Shown here: in pieces, positions 5,602-6,516 of the stretch | How positions within the stretch are numbered: the first letter of the stretch is position 1 | Layout of the letters: every line of letters starts with the position of its first letter | Origin: Prevotellaceae bacterium | Lineage (GTDB): Bacteria; Bacteroidota; Bacteroidia; Bacteroidales; UBA932 | Assembly: GCA_031285695.1 (NCBI GenBank) | Contig: JAITVR010000106.1 | Span: 1-6,516 of the forward strand | Reading direction: 5' to 3' | DNA length: 6,516 nucleotides | Made by a program: the position numbers and the translations under genes | The notes under the pieces: model-generated | The model's input: only the letters and a program-made list of their open reading frames with translations | The model's database searches: none | Told to the model about the DNA's origin: nothing

Positions 5602-6516
5602 CTACTTTTTTTCGCAAATAGCGGCTACCAACTTTTTGCGGTTGTCCCACAGCAGCAGGCCAATGAGCCCCAGCGCGAAGGCAAGACCCGCGCCGGTAAA
5701 TATGTAAAATCGGCTGCGGTTGGCAGGAACGTATGTTTTGCTAAAATCGGCCACTACGGTGGTGGGTGCGGTAAACAGCGTATTTTGGCGCGCCAGCTCG
5801 TTTTTGCGCTCGTACAGCAGCGTTAGTGCTTCCTGCATTTGCACCAATTCACTCTTTTGCTTTTCGTTGGTAACAATGGGAAACGCTGCTTTATTGGCAG
5901 AATTGTGCGAAATCATGGCCTGCTGCATCGCAGCAATTTCGCGGTCGGTGTTGGCTATTTTTTCCTTTATCTGCTCATCGCGCAGCGCGTTGGCTTGCTG
6001 CCCAAAGCTGCTGCTGCCGAGGTAGCTTACCAGCGCACTGCTTAGCGCAGGGTACACATCTTCGTTGTACACGTGCGCCGTAACCTTAAAGTAGTTGGGC
6101 GAAATGTGTAACGATGTGTCGCGCGGGTCAAATTTTTCAACGTAAAAAACGGGCATCTCGCCGCCTCTGCGCACCACGCCGTAGTAGCCGCTGAGCGATT
6201 TGATTTGCGCCACATCGCTTTCGCTAATGTGCAAAATGGAGGTAAGCACCTCGTACTGCTTTGTGCCAAAAAGAAAATTCAGCGTTTTCAGCTTGTCCAC
6301 TACCAAGGTAGTTTCCATGCTATTGGAGCTTACAATGGCCGACGAGGAGAAGAATTTTGGCGAAGATTTACAAAAAAACCACGCTACGCCTGCGCCCAAC
6401 ACAACAAACAGCGCCAACCACAGCGACTTGCGAATGAGGTAAATTAAGCTTGTGGCAAAAGCGCTCCACAGGCTACAGCCCACTGACTTTAACCATTTAA
6501 AAAAAACGCTTACTAT
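5602..6516 (-). CDS. Wzz-like inner-membrane protein with two membrane segments and coiled coil (5' end beyond window)
   Basis: The frame is open to the right window edge: residues IVSVFFKWLK precede the first possible alternative start (GTG at 6483), so the gene very probably starts upstream of the window and 304 residues are visible. There is an N-terminal membrane segment (visible residues about 31-49, RKSLWLALFVVLGAGVAWFF region), a long exported part with a charged, probably coiled-coil stretch (centred on LRDEQIKEKIANTDREIAAM, continuing through VQMQEALTLLYERKNELARQ), and a second membrane segment near the C-terminus (about 270-290) followed by a short basic tail. This is the topology of Wzz/polysaccharide co-polymerase proteins that set O-antigen or capsule chain length, and the stretch YVPANRSRFYIF before the last segment resembles the usual proline-containing approach. 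I recognise no diagnostic catalytic motif, so this is a fold-level guess. Only six bases separate it from the GH3/hydrolase gene, suggesting a shared envelope operon. Confidence 0.7.
   Translation of the reverse strand: MVSVFFKWLKSVGCSLWSAFATSLIYLIRKSLWLALFVVLGAGVAWFFCKSSPKFFSSSAIVSSNSMETTLVVDKLKTLNFLFGTKQYEVLTSILHISESDVAQIKSLSGYYGVVRRGGEMPVFYVEKFDPRDTSLHISPNYFKVTAHVYNEDVYPALSSALVSYLGSSSFGQQANALRDEQIKEKIANTDREIAAMQQAMISHNSANKAAFPIVTNEKQKSELVQMQEALTLLYERKNELARQNTLFTAPTTVVADFSKTYVPANRSRFYIFTGAGLAFALGLIGLLLWDNRKKLVAAICEKK

Noticed and set aside
6481..6483. GTG at 6483 as the start of the Wzz-like protein
   Set aside because: The frame stays open to the window edge with plausible coding sequence upstream, so the true start is probably outside the window.

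Overview
The window looks like chromosomal DNA of a Bacteroidota member, probably Bacteroidales or a close relative. The reasons are: no Shine-Dalgarno sequence ahead of any start; one good Bacteroidota-type promoter (TTTG, 19 bp, TAnnTTTG); a secreted family 3 glycosidase fused to a serine beta-lactamase-like domain, an architecture typical of this phylum; and aspartate carbamoyltransferase of the catalytic-plus-regulatory (PyrB/PyrI) type. The species cannot be told from the sequence.

Every gene I support is on the minus strand, so the reading order is from high to low coordinates. First (6516-5602) is a membrane protein cut by the right window edge, with the Wzz/chain-length-determinant layout: membrane segment, periplasmic part with coiled coil, membrane segment. 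Six bases later comes the 1010-residue GH3/serine-hydrolase gene (5595-2563). These two look like an envelope operon. A 140-bp gap follows, holding a promoter (2551-2521), a possible 13-codon leader ORF (2515-2474), a 12-bp palindrome and a terminator-like hairpin with a U-run (2464-2438).

The next block is a YigZ/IMPACT-family gene (2422-1829), pyrB (1811-912), a four-helix-bundle (S23/23S rRNA intervening-sequence type) gene (876-487) and pyrI (440 to beyond base 1). PyrB carries the ATCase active site. PyrI carries the nucleotide-binding and zinc domains that allow allosteric control by nucleotides. No gene-free stretch exceeds 300 bases; the longest is the 140-bp regulatory gap.

The most interesting signal is a family of AT-rich repeats of about 24-32 bp built from AATTTGGAATTTGAAA-like units. 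There are four copies in two inverted pairs. One pair (449-480 and 879-909, 29 of 31 positions matching) brackets the four-helix-bundle gene, so the unit looks like a small cassette inserted between pyrB and pyrI. The other pair (1812-1835 and 1849-1880) has no cargo, lies between yigZ and pyrB, encodes the last 17 residues of the YigZ-like protein and ends one base short of the pyrB start on the transcript. The cargo gene is more AT-rich than its neighbours. This may be a mobile unit or an mRNA counterpart of the rRNA intervening sequences known for this protein family; that reading is inference.
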